Below are positions 8,195-15,876 of a stretch of 64,000 nucleotides of DNA, piece after piece. How positions within the stretch are numbered: the stretch's first letter is position 1; each line of letters starts with the position of its first letter. The stretch is from Streptomyces alanosinicus. Lineage in GTDB: Bacteria > Actinomycetota > Actinomycetes > Streptomycetales > Streptomycetaceae. The notes under the pieces were generated by a model. The model saw only the letters and a list, made by a program, of their open reading frames with translations, searched no databases and was not told the DNA's origin. The translations under genes and the position numbers were made by a program. The DNA lies in contig NZ_BMVG01000001.1 in the NCBI RefSeq assembly GCF_014650595.1, positions 372,001 to 436,000 of the forward strand. The letters run 5' to 3'.

Positions 8195-9766
8195 TCATAT
8201 TCGAACATGGATCGTCGGCGAGGGTGGCCGGCCGGGGCCTGTGTCCGTGCCCGCGGCCATGGCCCGCAGCGCGCCTTTGTCCACTTTGCCGTTCCCGGTC
8301 AGAGGCAGGCGCTCCGTCCACCGGACGGTGGCCGGCCGGTGCGCCGGGGAAAGCTGTCGCGCCACGAGCGCGCATGCCTCGACGGCGGCGGACCGGCTTG
8401 CCGTACGGCCCGGTGCCGGCACGAGGAAGGCGCAGACCTCCTCGCCCGTCAGGACACTGGATCTGCCGACCACGGCGGCCTGGCCGACCGCGGGGTGCCG
8501 GGCGAGGGCCGCTTCGACGGGCAGGCTGTAGATGTTGTCCCCGTCGACCACCACCATGTCCTTGACCCGATCGTCGAGGTAGAGCCGGCCCTCGCCGTCG
8601 AGGTGCCCGAGATCGCCGGTACGCAGCCATCCGTCCCGCAGCACCTGCGCCGTGAGGTCGGGCCGCATCCAGTAGCCCGACATACCGGCGGCCGAGCGCA
8701 CCCACACTTCGCCCACGCGCCCGGCGGGCAGCGGCCGCCCGGCATCACCGGGCTCCCGTACCTCGATCTCCACGCCGGCCGCCGGGCGCCCCACCGAGCC
8801 CAGCAGCCAGGGCCGGCCGGCGACGGCCGCCGCGTGATCGGCAGGGCTCAGCCGGGTGATGACCGAGGTCTCGGTCGTCCCGTAGCCCTGCTCCCAGCGG
8901 CAGCCCCAGGCGGTGACCGCCCGCCGCAGCGGCTGCGGCAGGATCGGCGCGGCGCCGTAGCTGATCGCTTCGAGGCCCGGAATCCCGTCGGCGGTCCGGG
9001 GATCCTCCAGGAGCCGGTAGATCATGGGCGGCATCAGATAGGTCGACGCCGGCCCCAGTCTCCGGCAGGCGGCCGCCAGCCGCCCGGCGCCGAAGGCCGA
9101 CAGCACCTCCACCCGGCCGCCGGCACGCCACTGTTCGAGGCAGCGACCGCCGGACCGCGCGGCCAGCGAGGTCACCGAGATGTAGGTCCCCGAAGCCCCC
9201 GGACCGTGGCGGCCCTCGGCGCCGCACATGTTCTGCCCGCAGGGGCGTGCCGCCAGCGCGCGGAAGGTGCTGGCGACGCCCTTCGGGAGCCCGGTGGTGC
9301 CTCCCGTGTACGCCACCCGGGCCACGTCGTCCTCACGGGCCGCGACCGGCACCGCCACCGCCTCGCGGCACGCGGCCCGCGCGAGCACCTCGGCCAGCGG
9401 CAGCCGCGGTGTCCCCGTGTCCGGCACCGGTACGTCGTACACCACCAGGTCGGGACGGCAGTCCCGGAGCATGTGCGCCACCCCGTACGTGGACGCGTCC
9501 CGCACCACCAGCGTCAGCCGCGCGCCGAGGACATGGGCGGCGGTCCGCAGGAGCAGCGCCTGAGCGCGGTTCGCACCCAGCACGCACGCCAGACCCGAGC
9601 CGCGGCGCACCCCCGCGTCGGCCAGCACGCCGGCGATCCGGTAGACCTCTTCGAGCAGGGCGCCATGGTCGAGCACACGACCGCCGAGGCCCGCACCCCC
9701 GAGCGCCGGGCGGCCGGCATGACCCTCCAGCGCCGCGATGAGCCGGGTCACGTATGTCGCCGCCAC
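8195..9766 (-). CDS. Orphan AMP-dependent synthetase/ligase (acyl-CoA ligase-like)
   Basis: An adenylate-forming enzyme (ANL superfamily) activating a carboxylic acid as acyl-AMP, probably passing it to CoA. Core motifs are clear: A3 YTGGTTGLPKG, A5 YGTTET, A7 RTGDLG, A8 hinge DRVKDMVVVDGDN, and A10 LTGNGKVDK with the catalytic lysine. No carrier-protein domain follows and no biosynthetic genes are adjacent, so the substrate is unknown. The start is uncertain: GTG at 9766 or 9751 fits where homology would begin, and the frame stays open to 9904, which would overlap the divergent ArsC-like gene. Confidence 0.88.
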   Translation of the reverse strand: MAATYVTRLIAALEGHAGRPALGGAGLGGRVLDHGALLEEVYRIAGVLADAGVRRGSGLACVLGANRAQALLLRTAAHVLGARLTLVVRDASTYGVAHMLRDCRPDLVVYDVPVPDTGTPRLPLAEVLARAACREAVAVPVAAREDDVARVAYTGGTTGLPKGVASTFRALAARPCGQNMCGAEGRHGPGASGTYISVTSLAARSGGRCLEQWRAGGRVEVLSAFGAGRLAAACRRLGPASTYLMPPMIYRLLEDPRTADGIPGLEAISYGAAPILPQPLRRAVTAWGCRWEQGYGTTETSVITRLSPADHAAAVAGRPWLLGSVGRPAAGVEIEVREPGDAGRPLPAGRVGEVWVRSAAGMSGYWMRPDLTAQVLRDGWLRTGDLGHLDGEGRLYLDDRVKDMVVVDGDNIYSLPVEAALARHPAVGQAAVVGRSSVLTGEEVCAFLVPAPGRTASRSAAVEACALVARQLSPAHRPATVRWTERLPLTGNGKVDKGALRAMAAGTDTGPGRPPSPTIHVRI

Positions 9767-9859
9767 AGTCCCATGGAAAGCCGGGCACGACCGCGGTGCA
9801 ACACGGCCCCGGGCGCGGCGGCACCCGGCTCCCCCCACCGGCGGGATCCGGTTCTCGCA

Positions 9860-9865
9860 TACCGT
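9860..9865 (+). promoter_or_regulatory. -10 element of leaderless promoter (TACCGT)
   Basis: TACCGT is followed by seven bases and then the ATG at 9873. No Shine-Dalgarno sequence is present. Confidence 0.6.
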
Positions 9866-9872
9866 GTGCGGC

Positions 9873-10241
9873 ATGGAAATCTGGATCAACCCGGCCTGCT
9901 CCAAGTGCCGCAGCGCCCTCAGCCTGCTCGACGCCGAGGGGGCCGACTACACCGTCCGCCGCTATCTGGAGGACGTGCCGAGCGAGGACGAGATCAGGGC
10001 CGTACTCGACCGGCTGAACCTCGAACCGTGGGACATCACCCGCACCCAGGAGGCCGAGGCCGGGGAACTGGGGCTCAAGGAGTGGGCGCGCGACGCGAGT
10101 GAGCGGGGCCGGTGGATCACCGCGCTCGCCGAGCACCCCAAGCTCATCCAGCGGCCGATCATCACCGCCGACGACGGCACGGCCCTGGTCGCCCGCTCCG
10201 AGGACGCCGTACGGCAGGCCCTCACGCACAACAAGGGCTGA
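9873..10241 (+). CDS. ArsC/Spx-family thioredoxin-fold protein
   Basis: A 122-residue protein of the arsenate reductase (ArsC/YffB) family. The N-terminal NPACSKCRSAL holds a C-x2-C pair, unlike the single-Cys loop of classical glutaredoxin-type arsenate reductases. LIQRPII near residue 95 is the conserved family motif. No other arsenic gene is nearby, so a general redox role is as likely as arsenate reduction. The start is fixed by a leaderless -10 box. It is divergent from the acyl ligase. Confidence 0.88.
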   Translation: MEIWINPACSKCRSALSLLDAEGADYTVRRYLEDVPSEDEIRAVLDRLNLEPWDITRTQEAEAGELGLKEWARDASERGRWITALAEHPKLIQRPIITADDGTALVARSEDAVRQALTHNKG

Positions 10242-10360
10242 TCTGCGCTCAACTCGACTGTGACGCAGGTTACTTCACCGACTCCTGGTACCGGTGAGTC
10301 ACCGCGTTCGGTATCTCGTACATAGCGGCGTACGCTCCCCTACCTCTTCAGGAGGCGCGC

Positions 10361-11050
10361 ATGTCGCGCAGGAGAACTCTCGGTACGAAGAAGAAGATCG
10401 CGCTGCTCGTCAGTGCCGCGGCGGTGGCGGGCGGCGGGGCCTTCGCGCTGGCCACGACGTCCCACGCCGCCCAGCCCGCGCAGGGTGCGAAGACCCTCTC
10501 CACCGGGGACTCGGCCCTCTGCCAGGGGCTGGCCACCGCCCACGGCAACAACGACTCGTTCATCGCGGACCAGAAGGCGCATCCGGACGCCCAGTCGGCG
10601 GCCCGGGTCGCCAACCGCGAGGCGGTCATCAAACAGATCGAGGTCCAGCAGAAGGCAGCTGGCTGCACCGTTGGGGAGTCGGCTCAGGGCTCCCAGGCGG
10701 GACAGCCGGGCGCCGCCCAGCCCTCGCAGCCCGCACAGACCGCGCAGCCCGCGCAGACCGGTGCCGCCGGGAACGGCGGTGCCGGCGGTGCCGCCGCCTC
10801 CGGTCAGCAGGTCTGCAAGGGGTCCACGGTCACGCTCTCCGGCGAGGCCGGCGCCCCCGCCGCCTCCAGCGGCCAGTTCCCGGCGGGTACGACCCTGAAG
10901 GTCACCAACCTGGACAACAACAAGTCCACGACGGTGAAGGTCACCTCTGTCTCCGGCAGCTGTGTGCTGCTGAACAACGCGGCCTTCGAACAGGTCCGGG
11001 AGCCGGGCAAGTTCCTCATCCGCCACGCGGTGATCGAGAAGGTGGGGTGA
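10361..11050 (+). CDS. Secreted protein with Q/A-rich linker and C-terminal barrel-like domain
   Basis: A 229-residue exported protein. The signal peptide is clear (RRR, then a hydrophobic stretch, cleavage near SHA-AQPA, residue 36). A short helical domain with two Cys follows (DSALC ... AAGC), then a Gln/Ala/Pro linker (about 105-150), then a C-terminal domain with two Cys. That domain (TTLKVTNLDNNKSTTVKV, CVLLNNAAFEQV) resembles RlpA/expansin-like double-psi barrels; this is pattern inference. AGGAGG precedes the ATG. A cell-wall-associated role is plausible, but the activity is unknown. Confidence 0.78.
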   Translation: MSRRRTLGTKKKIALLVSAAAVAGGGAFALATTSHAAQPAQGAKTLSTGDSALCQGLATAHGNNDSFIADQKAHPDAQSAARVANREAVIKQIEVQQKAAGCTVGESAQGSQAGQPGAAQPSQPAQTAQPAQTGAAGNGGAGGAAASGQQVCKGSTVTLSGEAGAPAASSGQFPAGTTLKVTNLDNNKSTTVKVTSVSGSCVLLNNAAFEQVREPGKFLIRHAVIEKVG

Positions 11051-11053
11051 GGC

Positions 11054-11911
11054 TCAGCCGCGGGTCAGGAAATCGATGACGTGGTGGGCCAGGGCCGCCG
11101 GTGCCGACTGCGGCAGCGCGTGATGCGAGACGTCGGGAAGTACGGCCGTCTCCACGTGCGGCAGCAAAGCCGCCGCCCGGGCCGCCACCTCGGTGGGGTC
11201 ATGGGTCCTGCTGTTCGCGGCCACGAGCAGCAGGACCCGCCGGTCCAGGGCCCGCAGCGCCTGTGGTGCGGGGCGCGGCGCCGTCACCGGCTTCGCGGCC
11301 GGGAAGTCGACGGCAGCCTCCTGCAGGGCGAGCCAGTCCGGATCCGGCGGGACTCCCCCCGTCTCCCACTCCAGGAAGGCACGGACCCGGCGGGGCGCGG
11401 GCCGCAGCAGCATCGGCAGGGCACGCAGTAGGTACGCCGTCTTGAACCCGGCGAAGCACTGGGTCGGGTCGAGGAGGAACAGACGGCGGACCCGGTCCGG
11501 GGCGCGCAGGGCGTGGTGCAGTGCGATCCAGCCGCCGTACGAGTGGCCGCCCAGGTCGGTCGACGCGGCGCCCAGGCCGTCTTGGAGGGCGTCCAGCCAG
11601 CGCGTCAGGTCGGCGACCGTGCGGGGGTGGCGGTCGGCGGCCGGGCCGCTCAGCCCCGGGGCGCCGATCACATCGACGGCGTAGACCCGCCGGATCCGGG
11701 CCAGCTCCGCGGCCTGGGCGTACCAGGAGACGGAGGTGGCTCCGCCGCCGCCCGGCAGCAGGAGCAGCGGGGGCGCGTCCCGGGGGCCGCAGGCGTTGAC
11801 GCGGGTGGCGCCGAAGGGGGTGCGGACCGTCAGCGCCTCCCGCTCGGCGGGCCACTTCGCCAGGACCTTGTCGTACGCAACCCGGAAGACCTCGCCGTCG
11901 TACCCGGTCAT
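11054..11911 (-). CDS. Alpha/beta hydrolase
   Basis: A 285-residue alpha/beta-hydrolase fold enzyme. The nucleophile elbow GHSYGG holds the catalytic Ser, the oxyanion region is LLPGGGGATSVSW, and the late His is in LPDVSHHALP. AAGGGGG lies just upstream of the ATG. It is divergent from a MarR regulator, and a symmetric palindrome lies between the two starts. The usual logic is a MarR repressor controlling its neighbouring detoxifying hydrolase. The substrate cannot be told from sequence. Confidence 0.9.
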   Translation of the reverse strand: MTGYDGEVFRVAYDKVLAKWPAEREALTVRTPFGATRVNACGPRDAPPLLLLPGGGGATSVSWYAQAAELARIRRVYAVDVIGAPGLSGPAADRHPRTVADLTRWLDALQDGLGAASTDLGGHSYGGWIALHHALRAPDRVRRLFLLDPTQCFAGFKTAYLLRALPMLLRPAPRRVRAFLEWETGGVPPDPDWLALQEAAVDFPAAKPVTAPRPAPQALRALDRRVLLLVAANSRTHDPTEVAARAAALLPHVETAVLPDVSHHALPQSAPAALAHHVIDFLTRG

Positions 11912-11921
11912 GGGACCCCCT

Positions 11922-11962
11922 TATTATCTTGTTCAGCGAGATATTCGCTGAGCGAGATAATA
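11922..11962. promoter_or_regulatory. 41-bp bipartite palindrome, probable MarR operator
   Basis: Two nested inverted repeats share the centre 11942: outer TATTATCT (11922-11929)/AGATAATA (11955-11962) and inner CAGCGA (11934-11939)/TCGCTG (11945-11950). The element fills the gap between the divergent hydrolase and MarR starts and is AT-rich relative to its surroundings. Binding here would control both genes. Confidence 0.78.
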
Positions 11963-11978
11963 GCTTCGGAGGTCCCGC

Positions 11979-12455
11979 ATGCAATCCGAGATGGAGATCG
12001 TCCACCTGCTGCGTGCCGTCGCCGTCGAACTCGGCCTGCACAGCGCCCGGTTCGCGCAGCAGAACGGCATGCACACCACGGACGTACGCGCACTGATCGC
12101 GCTCATGGACGCGCGGCGGGCCGGTGAGCGGATGAGTGCCGGGCGGCTCGGGGCCGGGCTCGGGCTCAACTCGGCGGGCACCACGGCGCTGCTGGACCGG
12201 CTGGAGCGGGCGGGGCATGTGCGGCGGGTGCGCGCGGAGAGCGACCGGCGGAAGGTCGTCGTGGAGGTGACGGACGACGCCGTGGACCTCGGCGCATCCT
12301 TCTTCGGGCCGCTGATCGAGCGGTCGGTGGAGCTGCTGCGGGGCTACGACGACCACCAGCGAGCCGCCGTCCGGGACTTCCTCGACGGGGTGCGGGAGGC
12401 CGCGACGGAGAGCGGCCATACCCCCGCCCCCGGCACCTCACCACGTGAGTCGTGA
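11979..12455 (+). CDS. MarR-family transcriptional regulator
   Basis: A 158-residue winged-helix regulator. The MarR helix-turn-helix and wing are visible: GAGLGLNSAGTTALLDRLERAGHVRRVRAESDRRKVVVEVT (residues about 62-100, shown in part). GGAGG lies 8 bases before the ATG. It is divergent from the alpha/beta hydrolase, with a large palindrome between the starts, so autoregulation and repression of the hydrolase are likely. The ligand is unknown. Its stop lies about 160 bases before the glnII start. Confidence 0.9.
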   Translation: MQSEMEIVHLLRAVAVELGLHSARFAQQNGMHTTDVRALIALMDARRAGERMSAGRLGAGLGLNSAGTTALLDRLERAGHVRRVRAESDRRKVVVEVTDDAVDLGASFFGPLIERSVELLRGYDDHQRAAVRDFLDGVREAATESGHTPAPGTSPRES

Positions 12456-12458
12456 CAC

Positions 12459-12485
12459 AGAACCACCAGGTAACACGGGGTTCAC
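12459..12485 (+). promoter_or_regulatory. GlnR-like boxes upstream of glnII
   Basis: AGAAC (12459-12463), GTAAC (12470-12474) and TTCAC (12481-12485) follow one another at 11-bp periodicity with 6-base gaps, resembling GlnR half-boxes, about 130 bases before glnII. The match is weaker than at glnA. GlnR control of glnII is established in S. coelicolor. Confidence 0.58.
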
Positions 12486-12613
12486 ATCAGAGCAACGGAC
12501 GGGAAATCGCCTGTTGCCAGGCTGCCGGGCAGATCGACGCGGCGCCCCGGTGCCGCAGCACCCGCAGCACCCGCACCGATGTGCGCCCGACACACCCCCG
12601 AAGGAAGTGGCCC

Positions 12614-13645
12614 GTGACCTTCAAGGCCGAGTACATCTGGATCGACGGCACCGCGCCGACGGCCAAGCTCCGTTCCAAGACGAAGGTCATCACGGGCGCC
12701 CCGGCCGGTCTCGACGCGCTGCCGGTCTGGGGCTTCGACGGCTCCTCCACCAACCAGGCCGAGGGCCATTCCTCGGACTGTGTGCTCAAGCCGGTCTTCA
12801 GCTGCCCGGACCCGATCCGCGGCGGCGACGACATCCTGGTGCTGTGCGAGGTCCTCGACACGGACATGACGCCGCACCCCTCCAACACCCGGGCCGCGCT
12901 GGCCGAGGTCGCCGAGCGGTTCGCCGCGCAGGAGCCGATCTTCGGCATCGAGCAGGAGTACACCTTCTTCGAGGGCACCCGCCCCCTCGGCTTCCCCGAG
13001 GGCGGCTTCCCCGCCCCGCAGGGCGGCTACTACTGCGGTGTCGGCGCCGACGAGATCTTCGGCCGTGACATCGTCGAGGCCCACCTGGACAACTGCCTGA
13101 AGGCCGGTCTCGGTCTGTCCGGCATCAACGCCGAGGTCATGCCCGGCCAGTGGGAGTTCCAGGTCGGCCCGCTCGCCCCGCTGGAGGTCTCCGACCAGAT
13201 GTGGGTGGCCCGCTGGCTGCTGTACCGCACCGCCGAGGACTTCGGCGTCTCCGCGACCCTGGACCCCAAGCCGGTCAAGGGCGACTGGAACGGCGCGGGC
13301 GCGCACACCAACTTCTCCACCAGGGCCATGCGCGAGGGCTACGACGCGATCATCACCGCGTGCGAGTCGCTCGGCGAGGGCTCCAAGCCGCTCGACCACG
13401 TCAAGAACTACGGCGCCGGTATCGACGAGCGCCTCACCGGTCTGCACGAGACCGCCCCGTGGGACAAGTACTCCTACGGCGTCTCCGACCGCGGTGCCTC
13501 GGTCCGTATCCCGTGGCAGGTCGAGAAGGACGGCAAGGGCTACATCGAGGACCGCCGCCCGAACGCCAACGTCGACCCGTACGTGGTGACCCGCCTGCTG
13601 GTGGACACCTGCTGCGCCGCGCTGGAGAAGGCCGGCCAGGTCTGA
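12614..13645 (+). CDS. glnII: Glutamine synthetase type II
   Basis: Eukaryotic-type, octamer/decamer-class glutamine synthetase of 343 residues, half-redundant with GlnA and not adenylylated. Family marks are YIWIDGTAP near the start, GFDGSSTNQA, FGIEQEYTFF, the MPGQWEFQVGP segment, GAGAHTNFST and the C-terminal RRPNANVDPY. The GTG start follows AAGGAAG (12601-12607); in-frame upstream sequence is not typical protein. It lies downstream of GlnR-like boxes and upstream of a very strong terminator. Confidence 0.97.
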   Translation: MTFKAEYIWIDGTAPTAKLRSKTKVITGAPAGLDALPVWGFDGSSTNQAEGHSSDCVLKPVFSCPDPIRGGDDILVLCEVLDTDMTPHPSNTRAALAEVAERFAAQEPIFGIEQEYTFFEGTRPLGFPEGGFPAPQGGYYCGVGADEIFGRDIVEAHLDNCLKAGLGLSGINAEVMPGQWEFQVGPLAPLEVSDQMWVARWLLYRTAEDFGVSATLDPKPVKGDWNGAGAHTNFSTRAMREGYDAIITACESLGEGSKPLDHVKNYGAGIDERLTGLHETAPWDKYSYGVSDRGASVRIPWQVEKDGKGYIEDRRPNANVDPYVVTRLLVDTCCAALEKAGQV

Positions 13646-13655
13646 TCCCGGCTTC

Positions 13656-13696
13656 CGGAAGGGGGCGTCCACCATCACGGTGGGCGCCCCCTTCCG
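13656..13696 (+). terminator. glnII terminator
   Basis: Twelve perfectly paired bases (13656-13667 with 13685-13696) continue into an inner CCACC/GGTGG stem around ATCAC, ten bases after the glnII stop. Confidence 0.9.
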
Positions 13697-13857
13697 CATG
13701 TCGAGACAGCTCACGGAACCGACGGCCCGCCAGAAACCCCTGATCAAGGGCGGATACGCCGCGCCGGGAGGCCGGCGACGTCAACTTCACGCCAAGGAAT
13801 CGTCCAAGCAGTGAGAGAAGACTCCTGTCCGGCGCAGGTGTCTGCTTCAATGGGCGC

Positions 13858-13980
13858 ATGGCCAGCTTCCAGAAGATCACCGCGACGGGTCGCCATGACC
13901 TGGAGCCCTTCTGGCCCTCCCGTCAGCACCACGACTTCGACCGGGTGTGTTGCCGCGCGACGAACGCGCGGGCCCTCTAA
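13858..13980 (+). CDS. Cys-Cys leader peptide (40 aa) ahead of a regulator
   Basis: A 40-codon ORF beginning MASFQKITATGRHDLEPF and ending FDRVCCRATNARAL, too short for standard gene calling. Codon usage is coding-like and the ORF ends 118 bases before the start of the OmpR-type regulator. Tandem Cys codons followed by Arg resemble the Cys-rich leader peptides of actinobacteria that sense charged Cys-tRNA by ribosome stalling. That assignment is inference. A small GGCC-TTC-GGCC hairpin lies just after the stop, but no clear terminator/antiterminator pair was worked out. Confidence 0.6.
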   Translation: MASFQKITATGRHDLEPFWPSRQHHDFDRVCCRATNARAL

Positions 13981-14098
13981 AGCCTCACCCCGGCCTTCGG
14001 CCAGCGCGAAGCGATGTACGTCCCCCGGCGTGCCCCGACCACGAGTCGCGGCCGTCGCCCCGACCGACGAACTTCTCGCGTGAAAGAGCTGACCTCTC

Positions 14099-14695
14099 AT
14101 GGCGATCTCTCGTTCTCTCTCCCCCGCCTCCTCGCTGACCGCCCCCGCCCGGCACCGGCTGCGCGCCGTCGACCGGGACGAGGTGGTCGATGTCGCGGAC
14201 CTGCTGCCGCCGGGCGCCACCTGGCTGCCCGCGCCGCAGCACACCCTGCCCACCCTCCCCGGCCGGCCGCCGATGGTCGGCTATCTGGTGCTGGTCCCGG
14301 CGGACCAGCGGCCGCCGTTCCTGCCGGTCGCGGTGCCGGACCCGGACCAGCCGGCGACGGACCCGGACGCGGGCACCCAGGCGAGCGGCGGCACGGCCGC
14401 CGAGCCGGTGGTGCGGATCGACACCGCGCGGCGCACCGCCGCCCTCGACGGCCGTGAACTCGACCTCACCTACCTGGAGTTCGAGCTGCTCGCCCACCTG
14501 GTGGCACATCCGCACCGGGTGCACACCCGCGACCAGCTGGTCACCACGGTGTGGGGCTACGGCCACGTCGGCGACGGCCGCACCGTCGACGTACACATCG
14601 CCCGGCTGCGCCGCAAGCTGGGCGCCGAGCACCGCCGGACCATCCAGACCGTGCGCCGGGTCGGCTACAAGTACATCCCGCCGGCCGGCCGCTGA
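14099..14695 (+). CDS. Receiver-less OmpR/PhoB-type winged-helix regulator
   Basis: A 198-residue protein. The C-terminal 95 residues are a complete OmpR/PhoB DNA-binding domain (LDLTYLEFELLAHL, DQLVTTVWGYGH, VDVHIARLRRKLG, IQTVRRVGYKY). The N-terminal part (about residues 15-100, Pro-rich) lacks the acid pocket and phospho-Asp of a receiver, so it is not a normal response regulator. No kinase is beside it; the two-component pair at 15.9 kb has its own NarL-type partner. A Cys-Cys leader peptide precedes it. The ribosome-binding site is weak. Confidence 0.88.
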   Translation: MAISRSLSPASSLTAPARHRLRAVDRDEVVDVADLLPPGATWLPAPQHTLPTLPGRPPMVGYLVLVPADQRPPFLPVAVPDPDQPATDPDAGTQASGGTAAEPVVRIDTARRTAALDGRELDLTYLEFELLAHLVAHPHRVHTRDQLVTTVWGYGHVGDGRTVDVHIARLRRKLGAEHRRTIQTVRRVGYKYIPPAGR

Positions 14696-14771
14696 CCGGC
14701 TGCCCCGCCCCGGCTCTGCCCTCGGCAGAGTCCGGTACCGCGGCGCGCCCGGAGCGGGCACGATCAGCGGC

Positions 14772-15845
14772 ATGAGACTTCTGGTGCTGGGCGGTACGGA
14801 GTTCGTGGGGCGGGCGGTCGCCGAGGCCGCGGTGACACGCGGCTGGGAGGTGACGCTCTTCCACCGGGGACGGCATCAACCCCCGCCCGGGGTGCGGTCG
14901 TTGCACGGCGACCGCACCGCGCCCGACGGCCTCGCCGCGCTCGCCGCCGACCCGGGCGGCTGGGACGCCGTGGTCGACACCTGGTCGGCCGCGCCGCGTG
15001 CCGTGCTCGACGCGGCACGGCTGCTGCGGGGCCGTGCCGCGCGCTACGTGTACGTCTCCAGCCGGTCCGTGTACGCCTGGCCCTGGCCCTCGCTGGACGG
15101 GGACGCCCGGGCCGGGGGGCTGGTCGAGGGCGCCCGCGCCGACGCGGAGCACACCGAGTACGCCGAGGACAAGCGGGGCGGTGAGCTGGCCGCCGTCGAG
15201 GCCTTCGGCGAGGCGGACTCGCTGCTGGTGCGGGCCGGGCTGATCCTCGGCCCGCGCGAGAACGTGGGCCGGCTGCCCTGGTGGCTGGCCCGCATCGCCC
15301 GCGGCGGCCCGGTCCTCGCCCCCGGGCCGCGTACGCTGCCGGTGCAGTTCATCGACGCCCGTGACCTGGCCGGCTGGCTGCTCGGCGCGGTGGAGCGGTC
15401 GCTGAGCGGGCCCTACGACCTGATCGGCCCGCCGGGCCACAGCACCATGGGCGAACTGCTCGACCTGTGTGTCCGGGTCACCGGCGCGGACGCGGAGCTG
15501 CGCTGGACCGACCCGGAGGTGATCCTGGCCGCCGGCATCGAACCCTGGACCCAGCTGCCGGTGTGGACACCGCCGGACGGCGAGCTGTACGCCTGCGCGC
15601 ACCGCACCGATGTGTCCCGGGCGCTGGCCACCGGTCTGGTGTGCCGGCCGGCCGCGGAGACCGTCGCGGACACCTGGCGCTGGCTCACGGAGATCGGCGG
15701 CACCCCCGAGCTGCGGCCGGACCGCACGCCTCCGGGCCTCGATCCGCGGGTGGAAGCGGAGGTGCTCGCCGGGGCGGCCGGTACACAGGGCGCGGTGGGG
15801 GGTGTACCTGGCACCACCCCGCAAGAGGCGGCCTCGGACGACTGA
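14772..15845 (+). CDS. NAD(P)-dependent SDR (epimerase/dehydratase type)
   Basis: A 357-residue extended short-chain dehydrogenase. The Rossmann loop is LGGTEFVGRAV. YVSSRSVYAW supplies the Ser/Tyr region and YAEDK gives the catalytic Tyr-x3-Lys. FIDARDLAGWLL is the usual atypical-SDR motif. The C-terminal 60 residues are Pro/Gly-rich and poorly conserved-looking. Fold homology is clear; the substrate, a sugar nucleotide or another carbonyl, is unknown. It lies 76 bases after the OmpR-type regulator, possibly in one transcript, and is followed closely by the histidine kinase. Confidence 0.85.
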   Translation: MRLLVLGGTEFVGRAVAEAAVTRGWEVTLFHRGRHQPPPGVRSLHGDRTAPDGLAALAADPGGWDAVVDTWSAAPRAVLDAARLLRGRAARYVYVSSRSVYAWPWPSLDGDARAGGLVEGARADAEHTEYAEDKRGGELAAVEAFGEADSLLVRAGLILGPRENVGRLPWWLARIARGGPVLAPGPRTLPVQFIDARDLAGWLLGAVERSLSGPYDLIGPPGHSTMGELLDLCVRVTGADAELRWTDPEVILAAGIEPWTQLPVWTPPDGELYACAHRTDVSRALATGLVCRPAAETVADTWRWLTEIGGTPELRPDRTPPGLDPRVEAEVLAGAAGTQGAVGGVPGTTPQEAASDD

Positions 15846-15876
15846 CGCGCGAGGGGCGCTCGGCCAGACTTGCGGC

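Noticed and set aside
10280..10300. Terminator after the ArsC-like gene
   Set aside because: GACTC/GAGTC is only a five-base stem with a long loop; too weak to call.
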